A stretch of DNA of 64,000 nucleotides from Hippasteria phrygiana (lineage: Eukaryota; Echinodermata; Asteroidea; Valvatida; Goniasteridae). The first letter of the stretch is position 1, and the number at the start of each line of letters is the position of its first letter. Below the pieces are notes generated by a model, which ran no database searches, was not told the origin of the DNA, and was given only the letters and a program-made list of their open reading frames with translations. Of the stretch, positions 23,797-32,854 are shown in pieces. The DNA lies in the NCBI GenBank assembly GCA_037893225.1, contig JAZGUH010000271.1, positions 744,001 to 808,000 of the forward strand. The letters are read 5' to 3'. A program made the translations under genes and the position numbers.

Positions 23797-24178
23797 CCCT
23801 TACAAAAAAGTTCTATAGAATTCTATAAAAAAAATTCTATAGAATTTCTATGCGATATTCTATAGAATTCCTTTATAGAATTTGTATAGAGTTTCTTTAG
23901 AGTTTCTTTAGAGTTTCTTTAGAGTTTCTTTAGAGATTCTTTAGAGTTTCTTTAGAGATTCTTTAGAGTTTCTTTAGAAAATGGGCCACTTTTCTATACA
24001 ATTTTTACAATTCTATAGAACACTCTGACTGGAAGATTTGTTCTATAGAAATCTATAGAATTTTAAAAAATCTCTATAGACAGCCTTAAATATTCTATAG
24101 AAAACCATTGGCCTCTATAGAACCGTATAGAGCTCTATAAAACACTCTATAGAATTCTATAGAACTTTTTTGTAAGGG
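23797..24178. mobile_element. 382-bp TTCTATAGAA-rich MITE in an arfaptin intron
   Basis: The ends are inverse copies: CCCTTACAAAAAAGTTCTAT followed by AGAATTCTAT on the left, and the same in inverse ending GTAAGGG on the right. The interior is saturated with the palindrome TTCTATAGAA and its variants, and holds about eight direct copies of TTTCTTTAGAG at 23890-23975. There is no coding capacity. A possible duplication AATTA flanks it imperfectly. It lies wholly inside the intron between the two arfaptin exons. Confidence 0.8.
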
Positions 24179-24383
24179 AATTACATTATCTGTGATGTAT
24201 ATTGATTCATCTTGGCTATTTGATCTCGTCAGTCCTGTCAGTGGTTATGGCAGACATGGTTTCAAACCGTATTTAAAATATTCCATTGCAGTTTCATTTG
24301 TGATTTCAATATCACTGACAATTCTTTTATGATACTGCCCTCTAATTAACACAGTGCCACATGAAATTCTTGTTGATTTCCAG

Positions 24384-24613
24384 GTTGTGCAGACACAGCG
24401 TTCTTTGGGTGACGCCTTCGGCGAGCTGGCCCAGAAATCCACAGAGCTGTCGGAGGAGTTCAGCTACAATGCCAAGACGCAGAAGTCGCTGTGCACCAAC
24501 GGCGAGACGCTACTAGGCGCGCTTACATTCTTCACGTCTAGCGTCAGCACACTGTGCAAAAGACCATGGACTCAGAATACACTACTCACTGTCAAGCAGT
24601 ACGAATCGGCTAG
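24384..24613 (+). CDS. ARFIP: arfaptin, BAR-domain exon B (partial gene)
   Basis: The acceptor TCTTGTTGATTTCCAG precedes GTT GTG CAG, in phase 0 with the preceding exon. The exon reads [20 protein letters not shown], then [20 protein letters not shown], then [17 protein letters not shown] and finally [11 protein letters not shown] plus two bases of Arg. LGDAFxxL, EEFxYNAxTQKxL, [12 protein letters not shown] and TVKQYExAR are hallmark arfaptin segments. The exon ends in GCTAG and the intron begins GCAAGT, so this is a GC-AG intron. Just before TLLTV the translated stretch CKRPWTQN departs from the family, while the next frame over reads KTMDSE, close to the expected sequence; two compensating small indels are implied. 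The exon is 230 bases and leaves phase 2, so it needs a phase-2 partner exon that is not found before the terminal exon. Confidence 0.92.
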
Positions 24614-24639
24614 GCAAGTCCATTTATTGGTCCTTTCGT

Positions 24640-24745
24640 TGGTTTCAAATATTTTTCAAGTGAACGAAGAAAATTGACAGGCAGAATTTGAACATGTGAG
24701 CTCTTTACCAGTGCTCTGCCAACTGAGCTATCTTGCCCCATGTCC
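24640..24745 (-). repeat. degenerate tRNA-derived repeat
   Basis: On the minus strand GGGGCAAGATAGCTCAGTTG followed by GCAGAGC gives a Pol III A box, and CATGTTCAAATTC a weakened B box. It ends in a TTCACTTG stretch shared with the other copies at 24.9, 28.3 and 33.9-34.3 kb. Confidence 0.6.
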
Positions 24746-24924
24746 AGTATTTCTCACACACACCTGCATTTTTAGTTTGTAAACAGTTCTGCAAGTCTGG
24801 TGCATGGCAAGCAATGTTTTTATTGCCATTGACATCTCGGGGAGAAGAGGGGTATTTATAGTTGGCAGGTGCACACCCAACAATTTCTAAAACAGAAATG
24901 CACCTTTATTTCTTGTATATTCAT

Positions 24925-25140
24925 TTTCAAAGTGAACAATGAAGGAGCGGGATTTGAACCTGTGACCTCTGGAATACTGTACTGGTGCTCTAACAACTGA
25001 GGTGTCTTGCTCTATGTTGGCGGTCCCGCAAATGTTCAATGTCTTTGTTTGAGGTGCTCTTGTCAGAAGTCATAACCCCATAATGCCGTATAGCCAGGGA
25101 TCAAACTTTGGGATATAACCTGGGTAGTGAGATTGTGGGA
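24925..25140 (-). mobile_element. half copy of the tRNA-ended fold-back family
   Basis: This copy starts TTTTCAAAGTGAACAATGAA, then GGAGCGGGATTTGAACCTGT. On the minus strand it carries a tRNA-like A box (changed to CACCTCAGTTGTTAGAGC) and an intact B box (GGTTCAAATCC). It continues through AGTCATAACCCCATAATGCC and GATCACTCATTGAGG, the same centre as the complete copy at 33906-34319, but has no right arm. Confidence 0.7.
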
Positions 25141-25479
25141 TCACTCATTGAGGCTACAAGATTCTATTTTATAATATCGTCAAACCACAAGGGAAACTGA
25201 CTAGTAGTGCTGACGATATTGATTTGTTTCGTAGTCGATTTTATTTCCCCGCGATATCGCCGATATGGCGATAAAATCGTCAATAAATTTCATTAAGATT
25301 AAAATGTCGCAAAAGTTCGTTCATAACTACATACTCGCCGGACGTGTTTGTTGCCAGTCATTGTTTGAGGTCGTTCTTAGGCCAGCCATCAATATTGAGA
25401 AACAGCGTAGTGTAAGCTTAGTCTGCGGATATCTGGATCAAAGCCTTTTCTTTGTTACCGCCAGAGCCATACCCTATAC

Positions 25480-25516
25480 ACTCCAGACTATTGGTACCTA
25501 ACCAATAGTCTGGAGT
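25480..25516. repeat. perfect 16-bp hairpin, 5-nt loop
   Basis: ACTCCAGACTATTGGT is followed by ACCTA and then its exact inverse ACCAATAGTCTGGAGT. It sits in an arfaptin intron. It is not followed by a T-run and does not resemble a known RNA. Confidence 0.8.
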
Positions 25517-26561
25517 TCCCTTGCCCACGCCCACATATCGTGCTTCAAATGACCAGAGCTGGGCTGGCTAATTTGCATGTGAATGAAACTAATTAACAAT
25601 AGGCCCCTTTCTTATTACAATGAAGTGCGGAGTACGCTGATTGTATACTTTAGATATTTATAACGTTTTAATAGATTTTGCATCTTATCGCAGATTTACT
25701 GACAGCTTGTCCATTATTATAAACTTGCACTTTAAACCGAAAAAAATTGTTTTCTCCCCTATTTATATTTTTCTGCGAGTTGTTGAATCACATTTAATTT
25801 TTTAATTGAATTAGAATTTTAAAAGAATGATCCCGAACCGAAAACAAATGTTCGCTAAAACTGCTAGAGTTTTTAACCACAAGATTTTGTCAGATGAGAA
25901 AATAAAAGTAGGCCACTGTACGTTATTAATCGGTATGTTCGATGTGACCAGAGAATTTCCCTTGTTCCCCTTTTAAGACAGACAATTTTTAATATTTTTA
26001 ATGAAACCTTTAGGATGACTTTGAAATACTGATAGTCGAGCACCACCTGGCTAGATTTGTCCAATATTTCGATCTAATCTCTCCATCACCCAGTGCCCGG
26101 TGGATAAAATGTACTCTCCAGATGCCACATGTGTTCTATTTTCGCAGGCTTTGCAGTCCAGGGGCGCCCTACACAAAGAAACTCTGGAGCTGAACACATT
26201 GTATACATTTTGTTACATGGTATTACAATGTATAAATACTTGTATACCTCGCAAAAGTTGAGCTGTCAATCACTTTATAAGGTTTCGAGGGCTAGGGGTG
26301 CAGGATATTTTATTTCAGACCTACATTTCTTTCAGGGCGAATTAATACTGTGCGGTGACAAAACGTCCCATGTTCACTAACCTGTATAGAATGAGCTCAT
26401 TATATCAGCCAGCTGGGTGTTAATGCTGGTACCGCCAAAAATAAAACCAGCGGTACCGCATTTGATACCGCTTTCAGACAATATGAAATTATGAGAGCTC
26501 AGGATGAACCAAAGTGAACTTTTTGAATTGTTTGCTAATAGTTATTCCTTGACTTTTCTAG

Positions 26562-26714
26562 GTGAAGGTGATGCATAAACAGCTTCTGCTCTTCCACATT
26601 GCCATCTCAGCCTACTTCTCAGGCAACCAACAAGCTCTGGATGCTACCCTCAAACAGTTCAGCATACGTCCCAAGTCTGGTAACGAGCTCAAACCCTCCT
26701 TCTTGGAGCAGTAA
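26562..26714 (+). CDS. ARFIP: arfaptin, terminal exon with stop codon
   Basis: The acceptor CCTTGACTTTTCTAG precedes GTG AAG GTG ATG in phase 0. The 50 codons read [20 protein letters not shown], then [20 protein letters not shown], then [10 protein letters not shown] and TAA at 26712-26714. KVMHxQLxLFHxAxxAYFxGNQ and the final PSxLEQ are the conserved arfaptin carboxy terminus, the last BAR helix. Because the upstream exon ends in phase 2 and this one starts in phase 0, joining them directly gives AGG TGA, an immediate stop; an intervening exon is therefore required for a functional mRNA. The stretch downstream is presumably 3' untranslated. Confidence 0.93.
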   Translation: MKVMHKQLLLFHIAISAYFSGNQQALDATLKQFSIRPKSGNELKPSFLEQ

Positions 26715-28288
26715 GGATTACTTTAATAGACAAAAAACTAAACAAATCTGGCGCGATCGGGCAGTCTAAATATTAAATGATAAATTTGGAAGGCAAAATA
26801 TATAAATGCAAATTTGTTTGTTTATTCCAGTTGTATAAGGTGTAAAAAAAAGGTTTGGATTTTGGTTGCATTGGGTAGGCTTCAATACTTTATTCGCTAT
26901 GGCCAGAAGCCAGAGCCTGTTAACAAAAAAGAACAAATCAGACAGGCTGTGTCTGTGGCTGTGGCTATCTGCAGCACAACCAATGTAAACTGCATTCAAA
27001 TTCTGGATGTGGCTTCAACCATGGATTCAGTGTCAGAAACATTTAGCCCACTCAAAAGCTTAGTGGCTTAGTTAAAAATGGAAAACTAATTCAAATGACA
27101 CTTGACACGGACAAATCCATAGAATTCACTGTACATCCCTGGAAATGTCTGACCGAAGCCTTGCTCGTGCAGAGGCAAGGCAGTTTCTCAGTGGAAAACT
27201 AAACTTAGAAAATCAGATTGTGTATGGGAACATTCCAATGACCCATAAAGGCAAAGTCTAAAAGCAATGGAGGTAATTGCCTCTGTCTCCATCAAGTTCC
27301 CTCGTACACTCACTGAATATGAAAGTCAGTAAGATTGCTTAACAGTGTATTTCAATATTAGCAAGTAATTTGGCTAGTGTTGTATGCACAGAATAGTGAT
27401 TGTAAGCGGGAAATTCCAGGTTAGCCGAGTCATAATACCGGCCCTGATGTTCTCTTTGGTGAGTGTAAAATGCTAGCACTGATCCATACCAGTTTGTGAT
27501 AATGAAGTTTGGTAATTCTGATGCAGATTTGTATGGTGTCTAAAGCCACGGAAATGTAAAACGTCACTTAAGTTGCCATCTGCAGTGAAAAACACATTGC
27601 CCCCCCCCCCCCATCAATACATCATCAATTCTGCGAAATGAGGCAATATATTCAGGACTTTCAGTGCATTTGGAGTAGGTTTGAACTGGCTGTGTTAATT
27701 TTTGTTTACAAGTTTTATTCAGAACTTTAAAAACAAATTCAGGTGAACACAACTGAAATATTGTTACCTCCATCTTTGTCCAGATTTTTTGTTCTGCAAA
27801 CAAATAATGAGATGAAATATTATTTTAGGTTTATTAACATTTCATCAAAAGTGGATTTATGCTATTTCTTATTTGTTTATTACTTCTAAAGCCGTTTTCT
27901 GCAGCTTGCAATGTGTAGTGACTTGAAGCTAAGTGCTTCTATTGAGCAGACACTGTACAGATGTACATGTAATGTCATTTGTCGTGATGTGGATTCATTG
28001 CATACGTGTATATGTATCTATTTTCAGTAGTTGTCGGGTTTTGCAGTCGACTCTGTAAATATTGTTCATTTATTCAACTTACGAAGGAAACGAAATGCCG
28101 AATTATTTTAGCAATCTGTATGTTGCGACTGAAGTGTCTATATTTAATAGTACTAAATATATAATTTATGTTGCCAATGTATTAACCAAACTAAATTGAA
28201 ACCTTGTGACATCATGATTTTAAAGGGCACGCTGAAAGCTTGGGCCTTCGTCACTTCTACACAGCACAATTTATCCTTTTTTTTCCCC
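26715..28288 (+). other. arfaptin 3' flank, probably including 3' UTR
   Basis: No further coding exon follows the arfaptin stop. An 85-codon frame (26814-27071) has no family resemblance. A C14 run sits near 27600. The end of the transcript cannot be placed with confidence. Confidence 0.4.
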
Positions 28289-28540
28289 CAAAGTGAACTA
28301 AGAAAACTTGCAGGAGCGGGATTTGAACCTGCGAATACTGTACTGGTGCTGTACCAACTGAGCTATCTTGCCCTATGTCGGCGGTCTCCTAAATTGTCAG
28401 TGTCTTTGATCCCTGGCTATACTGCAGTATAGGTTTATGATGTCCGACTATCTCCCCCTGAACAAAGACACTGACAAATCGGGAGACTGCCATCATAGGG
28501 CAAGATAGCACATAGGTTTTTGTTCACTTTGAAAATTTGT
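28289..28540. mobile_element. tRNA-ended fold-back element, centre deleted
   Basis: The left arm on the minus strand has GGGCAAGATAGCTCAGTTGG (A box) and GGTTCAAATCCCGCTCC (B box). The right arm is its rough inverse: CTGAACAAAGACACTGACAA, GGGAGACTGCCATC, GGGCAAGATAGCACATAGG, then TTTTTGTTCACTTTGAAAA. The right arm has lost the part between the A box and the end. Same family as 33906-34319. Confidence 0.75.
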
Positions 28541-29872
28541 TCAAATTATCTCGTCAGTTTCCCTTGTGATTTGTTTGATAATATTGCATAATATTACACT
28601 GTTTACTGTAATATATAAAGAGAAAAAAGCTCGCTATTTTATTGGGTATTTCTTTTATGCAATTAATGAAATAAACAGTCCAAGCATGACACCCTTGCAC
28701 TTTAATTAAGACTTGCTCATGCTTTGTTAAATGGGAAAGGTGTCGAGTATTACACCAGTTTTCGCCAAAAGGTGGGAAGAAATTTTAAATGTCTGCTCAT
28801 ATTATTGCCCAAGAGAATCTGGTGAGGCCGTCTTGAAAACTTTGAGGAGGCTTTACATTTTCGTAAAGCAATATCCTCTATATTTATAGAGAGGATTCTA
28901 TTTCTTTGGCTATCTCTGCTGGTTGTTTTGTTCAAGCTGGTTGTGTACAAACATCAGTTTTTTTGCCAGCTGAATAATGGTGTCATTCATATCCATGGTG
29001 GTGTAAACGACCCCTGTAATTGCTGGATGTGGGAATGTGTATTTCAATGGACAATGGACCAAATCCCAAATGTAAATCATAGAGGGCACTCTTCTGCCCA
29101 TCTTGTGGTGAAATGTAGAAGTTCGATCACGCATGTCAAAATGGGGGCCAATAAAACAAGTTGCAGTAAATAGCATTGCTTCAATGTACATGTGTACTGC
29201 TTTAAGTGATCATGCAATACAGGGTAGATTTTCATTAATTAATAACAGCGTGGGATAATCTGGACCAGCAGTGCGTGCGCAACTTGGCAAACAGCATGCG
29301 GAGGCGTTGTTTGAAAGTTCTTGAGAATACCGAACTGAACTTTCTTATGTAAACAAGAATCTGGACTTGAAAGAAAACAAAAACAATTAATAAATGTTAC
29401 ATTTAACATGTTTAGTTTGCCATCTTTGCAATAAAGTCTACAATTATCTCCGAGATCACGTCTTCTTTCAGTTACCCATCCTGTAAATTTATCAATGAAG
29501 TTATTCATGAAAATAAGCAATGCTATTTTACTGCAACCCTTTTTCATTCAATTGAGCTTCGTTTTGGTATGCATTACTATTTTATGCATTCATAAACATG
29601 TTGGGGGGAGAACTTAGGACTTGTGATACCTGTACATGTATACAGACCATGAAAAAAACATTCTATTTGGCTTTTATTTTGCACACATGTTATTCATTTG
29701 TTTCGTTTTTGTATTGTAAAAAAACAAAAAAGATTGAATAACAATGGGAGTTAGACGATCCTATTCTTACAGTGTAAATTGTAGGTGGTTTTTCCCCCGA
29801 CTTTCAAATGTCCGATTTTTGTACATTTATTTTCCCAAGAAATGTTCTTCCTACTTAAACGAGGGGGGGCTG
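28541..29872. other. unique AT-rich DNA, no gene recognised
   Basis: Overlapping frames on both strands near 28910-29190 look like chance. No splice-bounded exon was identified. Confidence 0.4.
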
Positions 29873-29874
29873 TA

Positions 29875-30551
29875 CAGGGCGTATAAAAAAAAACGCAACA
29901 AAATAATCATGTCGAATTTGGTCAAAATTGTGTTAGGTACATAAAAGTGCCTAGTATCATCTTAAAGCCACATATCTCCTCTTTCCAACGATAGGTCATT
30001 TGTTCACAGGCGGCAATGCTTGGCTGAACAGTCATTGTTTTTGCACAATGGGTCAAATTCAGCTTGGGACCAAGTTTTAGTGCAGTAAGCAATGATAAGT
30101 GGATGCAGTGCTATTGAAAGAAATTAAGTTAACACAAAACAGACTAAAAGTTAACACTCACAACGTTTGTCCTCATCTCATTGTGAAGAAATGGGGGCCA
30201 TGTTGAGGGGCATGGGATGTAATAATTGCTGAATAAACTGCACAATGAGATGAGGACAAACGTTGTGAGTATTAACTTTTAGTCTGTTTTGTTTTAACTT
30301 AATTTCTTTCAATAGCACTGCATCCACTTATCATTGCTTACTGCACTAAAACTTGGTCCCAAGCTGAATTTGACCCATTGTGCAAAAACAATGACTGTTC
30401 AGCCAAGCATTGCCGCCTGTGAACAAATGGCCTATTGTTGGAAAGAGGAGATATGTGGCTTTAAGATGATACTAGGCACTTTTATGTACCTAACACAATT
30501 TTGACCAAATTCGACATAATTATTTTGTTGCGTTTTTTTTGATACGCCCTG
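29875..30551. mobile_element. 677-bp mariner-type hairpin MITE
   Basis: The left arm 29875-30185 and right arm 30241-30551 are each 311 bases and nearly exact inverses, separated by a 55-base loop. The ends read CAGGGCGTATAAAAAAAAAC and, in inverse, GTTTTTTTTGATACGCCCTG. TA flanks both ends (29873-29874, 30552-30553). A TA duplication and CAGGG-type ends are typical of Tc1/mariner derivatives. There is no coding capacity. The small number of arm mismatches suggests a recent origin or gene conversion between arms. Confidence 0.92.
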
Positions 30552-30684
30552 TATATTCGAAACCTGCCTTTTGGTTCTGCCTTTGGAATTTGGAGCCTTT
30601 AATTTTAAGGCTCCGTGGGGTTAGTACCCCTTCTGGTATAGCCAGGTATTAAACGTGCCTAATCCGAGGTCGGGGCACTTTGGT

Positions 30685-31290
30685 AGTGATAGCGTGTGGC
30701 TCACATTTCAATGTGTGCTTGGACGGCCGGGGTGAGGTGGTTGAATCAGTTCTCATTTCACCCCATGGTTATCACTTTAAAAAATGATAATTGTTGTCCT
30801 TATCTTCAGCCGGAATATTTTAAAACACAGAATTAAACTAAAGAAGTTCTCATAAAAGAATATTACGATCGTCTGTTCGGTTACTCATTTTACGTGGAAA
30901 TGTTGCTGTTTTGGCTTTAGATTTTAAGTATCAAAATTTTCATTAATTTATCAGTCGTGCCCTTGTACCCTTGACATGTGAATAATTAGTTAATATTCAT
31001 TATACAGGGAATGAGTTGTTCACCGATAAATTCATGATTATTAAATTGTATGTAAAAAACAGTGAGTTGTGCGAGCAAAATTAATATTAACAAAATAGCT
31101 TAGTATTCTTTTACAAAAAAAAGTTGCTCTGTTGAAGTGTTTTGTTGAGCTATTTTTTGGCCGAAAAAAGGACAAAATTGTATCATTTTCAAAGTTTTAC
31201 CATGAAGTGAAATAAGTATTGATTCAACCACCTCATCCTGGTTCGAATTGTCAAGAACGCTATCACTGTCGATCACCAACCGATTATTGA
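30685..31290. repeat. imperfect inverted repeat flanking ~400 bp
   Basis: GTGATAGCGT, then GGTGAGGTGGTTGAATCA and TCATTTCACCCCATGGTTA at about 30687-30780, is mirrored at 31187-31280 (on the minus strand GTGATAGCGT, GATGAGGTGGTTGAATCA, TATTTCACTTCATGGTAA). The minus-strand 64-codon frame at 31100-31294 is simply the right arm and is not a gene. The right arm abuts the G-only tract. Confidence 0.6.
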
Positions 31291-31303
31291 ACATTGTCTG
31301 TTC

Positions 31304-31517
31304 GTGCCGGGGGGGGGGAGGGGGGGGGGAGGGGGGGGGGGAGGGGGGAGGGGGGAGGGGGGAGGGGGGAGGGGGGAGGGGGGAGGGGGGAGGGGGGAGG
31401 GGGGAGGGGGGAGGGGGGAGGGGGGAGGGGGGAGGGGGGGGGGGAGGGGGGAGGGGGGGGGGGGAGGGGGGGGGGGGAGGGGGGGGGGGAGGGGGGGGGA
31501 GGGGGGGGGGGGGAGGG
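31304..31517 (+). repeat. (GGGGGGA)n G-only tract
   Basis: About 214 bases consist of G runs of 6-12 with single A spacers, GGGGGGA being the most regular unit. There is no other base until GGGGTGC. All frames across it are open and meaningless (poly-Gly, poly-Pro). Every unit can contribute to G-quadruplexes. Confidence 0.95.
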
Positions 31518-31934
31518 GTGCTAAAAATAAAAAGTCTTGACGACTCAAAAGAGTAAGATTTTAAAGGCCGATTTCTGTATCAAATATAAATATTCCTGAA
31601 TTTCAGATCGTCCACATCCGTGTGTTCCAATTCACGACATTTCAGTTTAAAGACTTCGTACAAGTTGATGATTTTAATCGATTCTGTAAAAAAAGAAAAT
31701 CTATGATTTTTGCCTAATTTATCTCTTCGTGAAAACCCTGAGGATGAAATCTTATCTTTAAGAATCAAATATTATAAGACCAATTTCTATTAAATTGCGA
31801 ATACATGTATGTATTCAGATCATAAAAATCCTGCAGCATAGCTTTCTTATCTTATGATGACAATTTCAATGTTTCCATCTTCTCAATGATTACGCGGTAC
31901 CCGCTGCAACATTGGATTCGAATTGGCCAACCAA
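31518..31934. other. unique DNA; possible minus-strand terminal exon
   Basis: On the minus strand a strong acceptor (GATTTTCTTTTTTTACAG) at about 31704-31687 precedes AATCGATTAAAATC and a frame ESIKIINLYEVFKLKCRELE to a TGA near 31580. The phase does not match the exon at 32352-32480, so any link is unproven. Confidence 0.25.
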
Positions 31935-31944
31935 CTCCGGCAAT

Positions 31945-32022
31945 CTCGGTGTGGTCGAGTGGTTTATAAGATGTCTGTATTTGTAAGCATGTGGTTGTGG
32001 ATTCAAGTCCCACCCGGTCCTG
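31945..32022 (+). repeat. tRNA-like (degenerate) sequence
   Basis: TGGTCGAGTGG is a perfect match to the internal A box of Ser/Leu-type tRNAs. GTGGATTCAAGTCCCAC gives a T arm with loop TTCAAGT. The acceptor-stem halves (CTCGGTG and CCGGTCC) do not pair well and the middle is irregular, so this is a tRNA-derived repeat or relic and not a working tRNA gene. It is followed by TTTTTT. Confidence 0.55.
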
Positions 32023-32257
32023 TAATTTTTTCCCCCCACAATTCTTTCACGTCATATTTTTGGATTGGAATAAGGTAGAAGGATACATTTGGGGTATCAT
32101 CTGAAAGCCCATTAATTCCTCTTTATTCCTCTCAAAAAATAAAAATTAGGAAACATTCCTTAATATGTTACAGAGGGTTACATATATTTAACTTGTTTAT
32201 TTTGTTAAGATAATACGAAAAGTGGGATCTATGTCACCTTGTCGTGAGGCAAAACCA

Positions 32258-32585
32258 TATTTCAAAATATTTTGTGTTATTCTGTAAAGTGCAATCTTTA
32301 AAGTAATTCTTTGAACTCTCTAAATCTGTACAATATTTAACAACAACTGACCTGCGTTCTGCGTCAAGGAGCATGATATAAGCAGCAGACTTGGGTCTTG
32401 GTGTGTTCTCCATCTTACACCAGTGAATCGCAGGTTTAGGGTAGATCAGTTGCAGTGCCTCTCCGATATGCGCCAAATTCCTGTACAAAATAACAAAACG
32501 ATATTTCAAAATATTTTGTGTTATTCTGTAAAGTGCAATCTTTAAAGTAATTCTTTGAATTCTCTAAATCTGTACAATATTTAGC
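32258..32585. repeat. ~85-bp direct duplication at 238-base spacing
   Basis: ATATTTCAAAATATTTTGTG through CTCTAAATCTGTACAATATT occurs at about 32267-32338 and again at about 32500-32582 with one or two differences. The two copies flank the candidate exon at 32352-32480. Confidence 0.85.
32352..32480 (-). CDS. candidate 43-codon internal exon, unrecognised gene
   Basis: On the minus strand an acceptor with a T-rich tract (CGTTTTGTTATTTTGTACAG) and a donor (GCAG/GTCAGTTG) bracket 129 bases. Entry and exit are both in phase 2, so the exon is symmetrical. The open frame reads NLAHIGEALQLIYPKPAIHW, then CKMENTPRPKSAAYIMLLDA, then ER. Hydrophobic and polar positions look protein-like, and the PKP..WC..ENT...AYIMLLD arrangement suggests a structured domain. 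I do not recognise the family. No neighbouring exon could be joined with confidence, so this may be one exon of a disrupted gene or a relic inside a repeat. It is flanked on both sides by the same ~85-base intronic duplication. Confidence 0.4.
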
Positions 32586-32644
32586 ACTGAATATATAATG
32601 CAATACTGCTACCAATTACGGGATGTAAGAAACTTATTTACATG

Positions 32645-32854
32645 AGCAATTGATTGTTGCTTTTTTGGCAGTGTTTATGTGAAATGGAGAACAAGTCAAA
32701 TAAACAGCAAGATCTGCAATGCAATGATTTGCAATGCAATGATTTGTAATTTGTATTCCTCTCTTTATCTGTTTGTCCATGATCTAGATGCCTCCGAATA
32801 ATATACAATTGCTCATTTTTATAGTTATTTATAAAAACTGAGTTAAAACTCGGT
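32645..32854 (+). repeat. segmental duplicate, copy 1 (interrupted)
   Basis: ATTGATTGTTGCTTTTTTGG through AACTGAGTTAAAACTC matches 34328-34525 closely, including the internal doublet TGCAATGCAATGATT. Copy 1 is split by the TIR element 32855-33803 and resumes at 33804 with GCCCTAGGTATGTAATTGTG to about 33843. Confidence 0.9.

Larger units (their letters stand above)
24614..26561. other. intron region lacking the expected arfaptin exon
   Basis: I read all frames between the two arfaptin exons looking for the ~58-codon segment that in the family follows TVKQYExAR and begins with a YDAYR-like motif. None was found. The region holds two tRNA-derived repeat copies, a 16-bp hairpin (25480-25516) and AT-rich DNA. 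A short GCAG-led frame near 26150 (ALQSRGALHKETLELNTLYT) does not fit the family. Confidence 0.55.

Noticed and set aside
31100..31294. Minus-strand 64-codon frame with a GTAAAA donor as an exon
   Set aside because: The same sequence occurs inverted at 30.69-30.78 kb, so it is an arm of an inverted repeat.
31248..31556. Glycine-rich or proline-rich proteins
   Set aside because: These are translations of the G-only tract.
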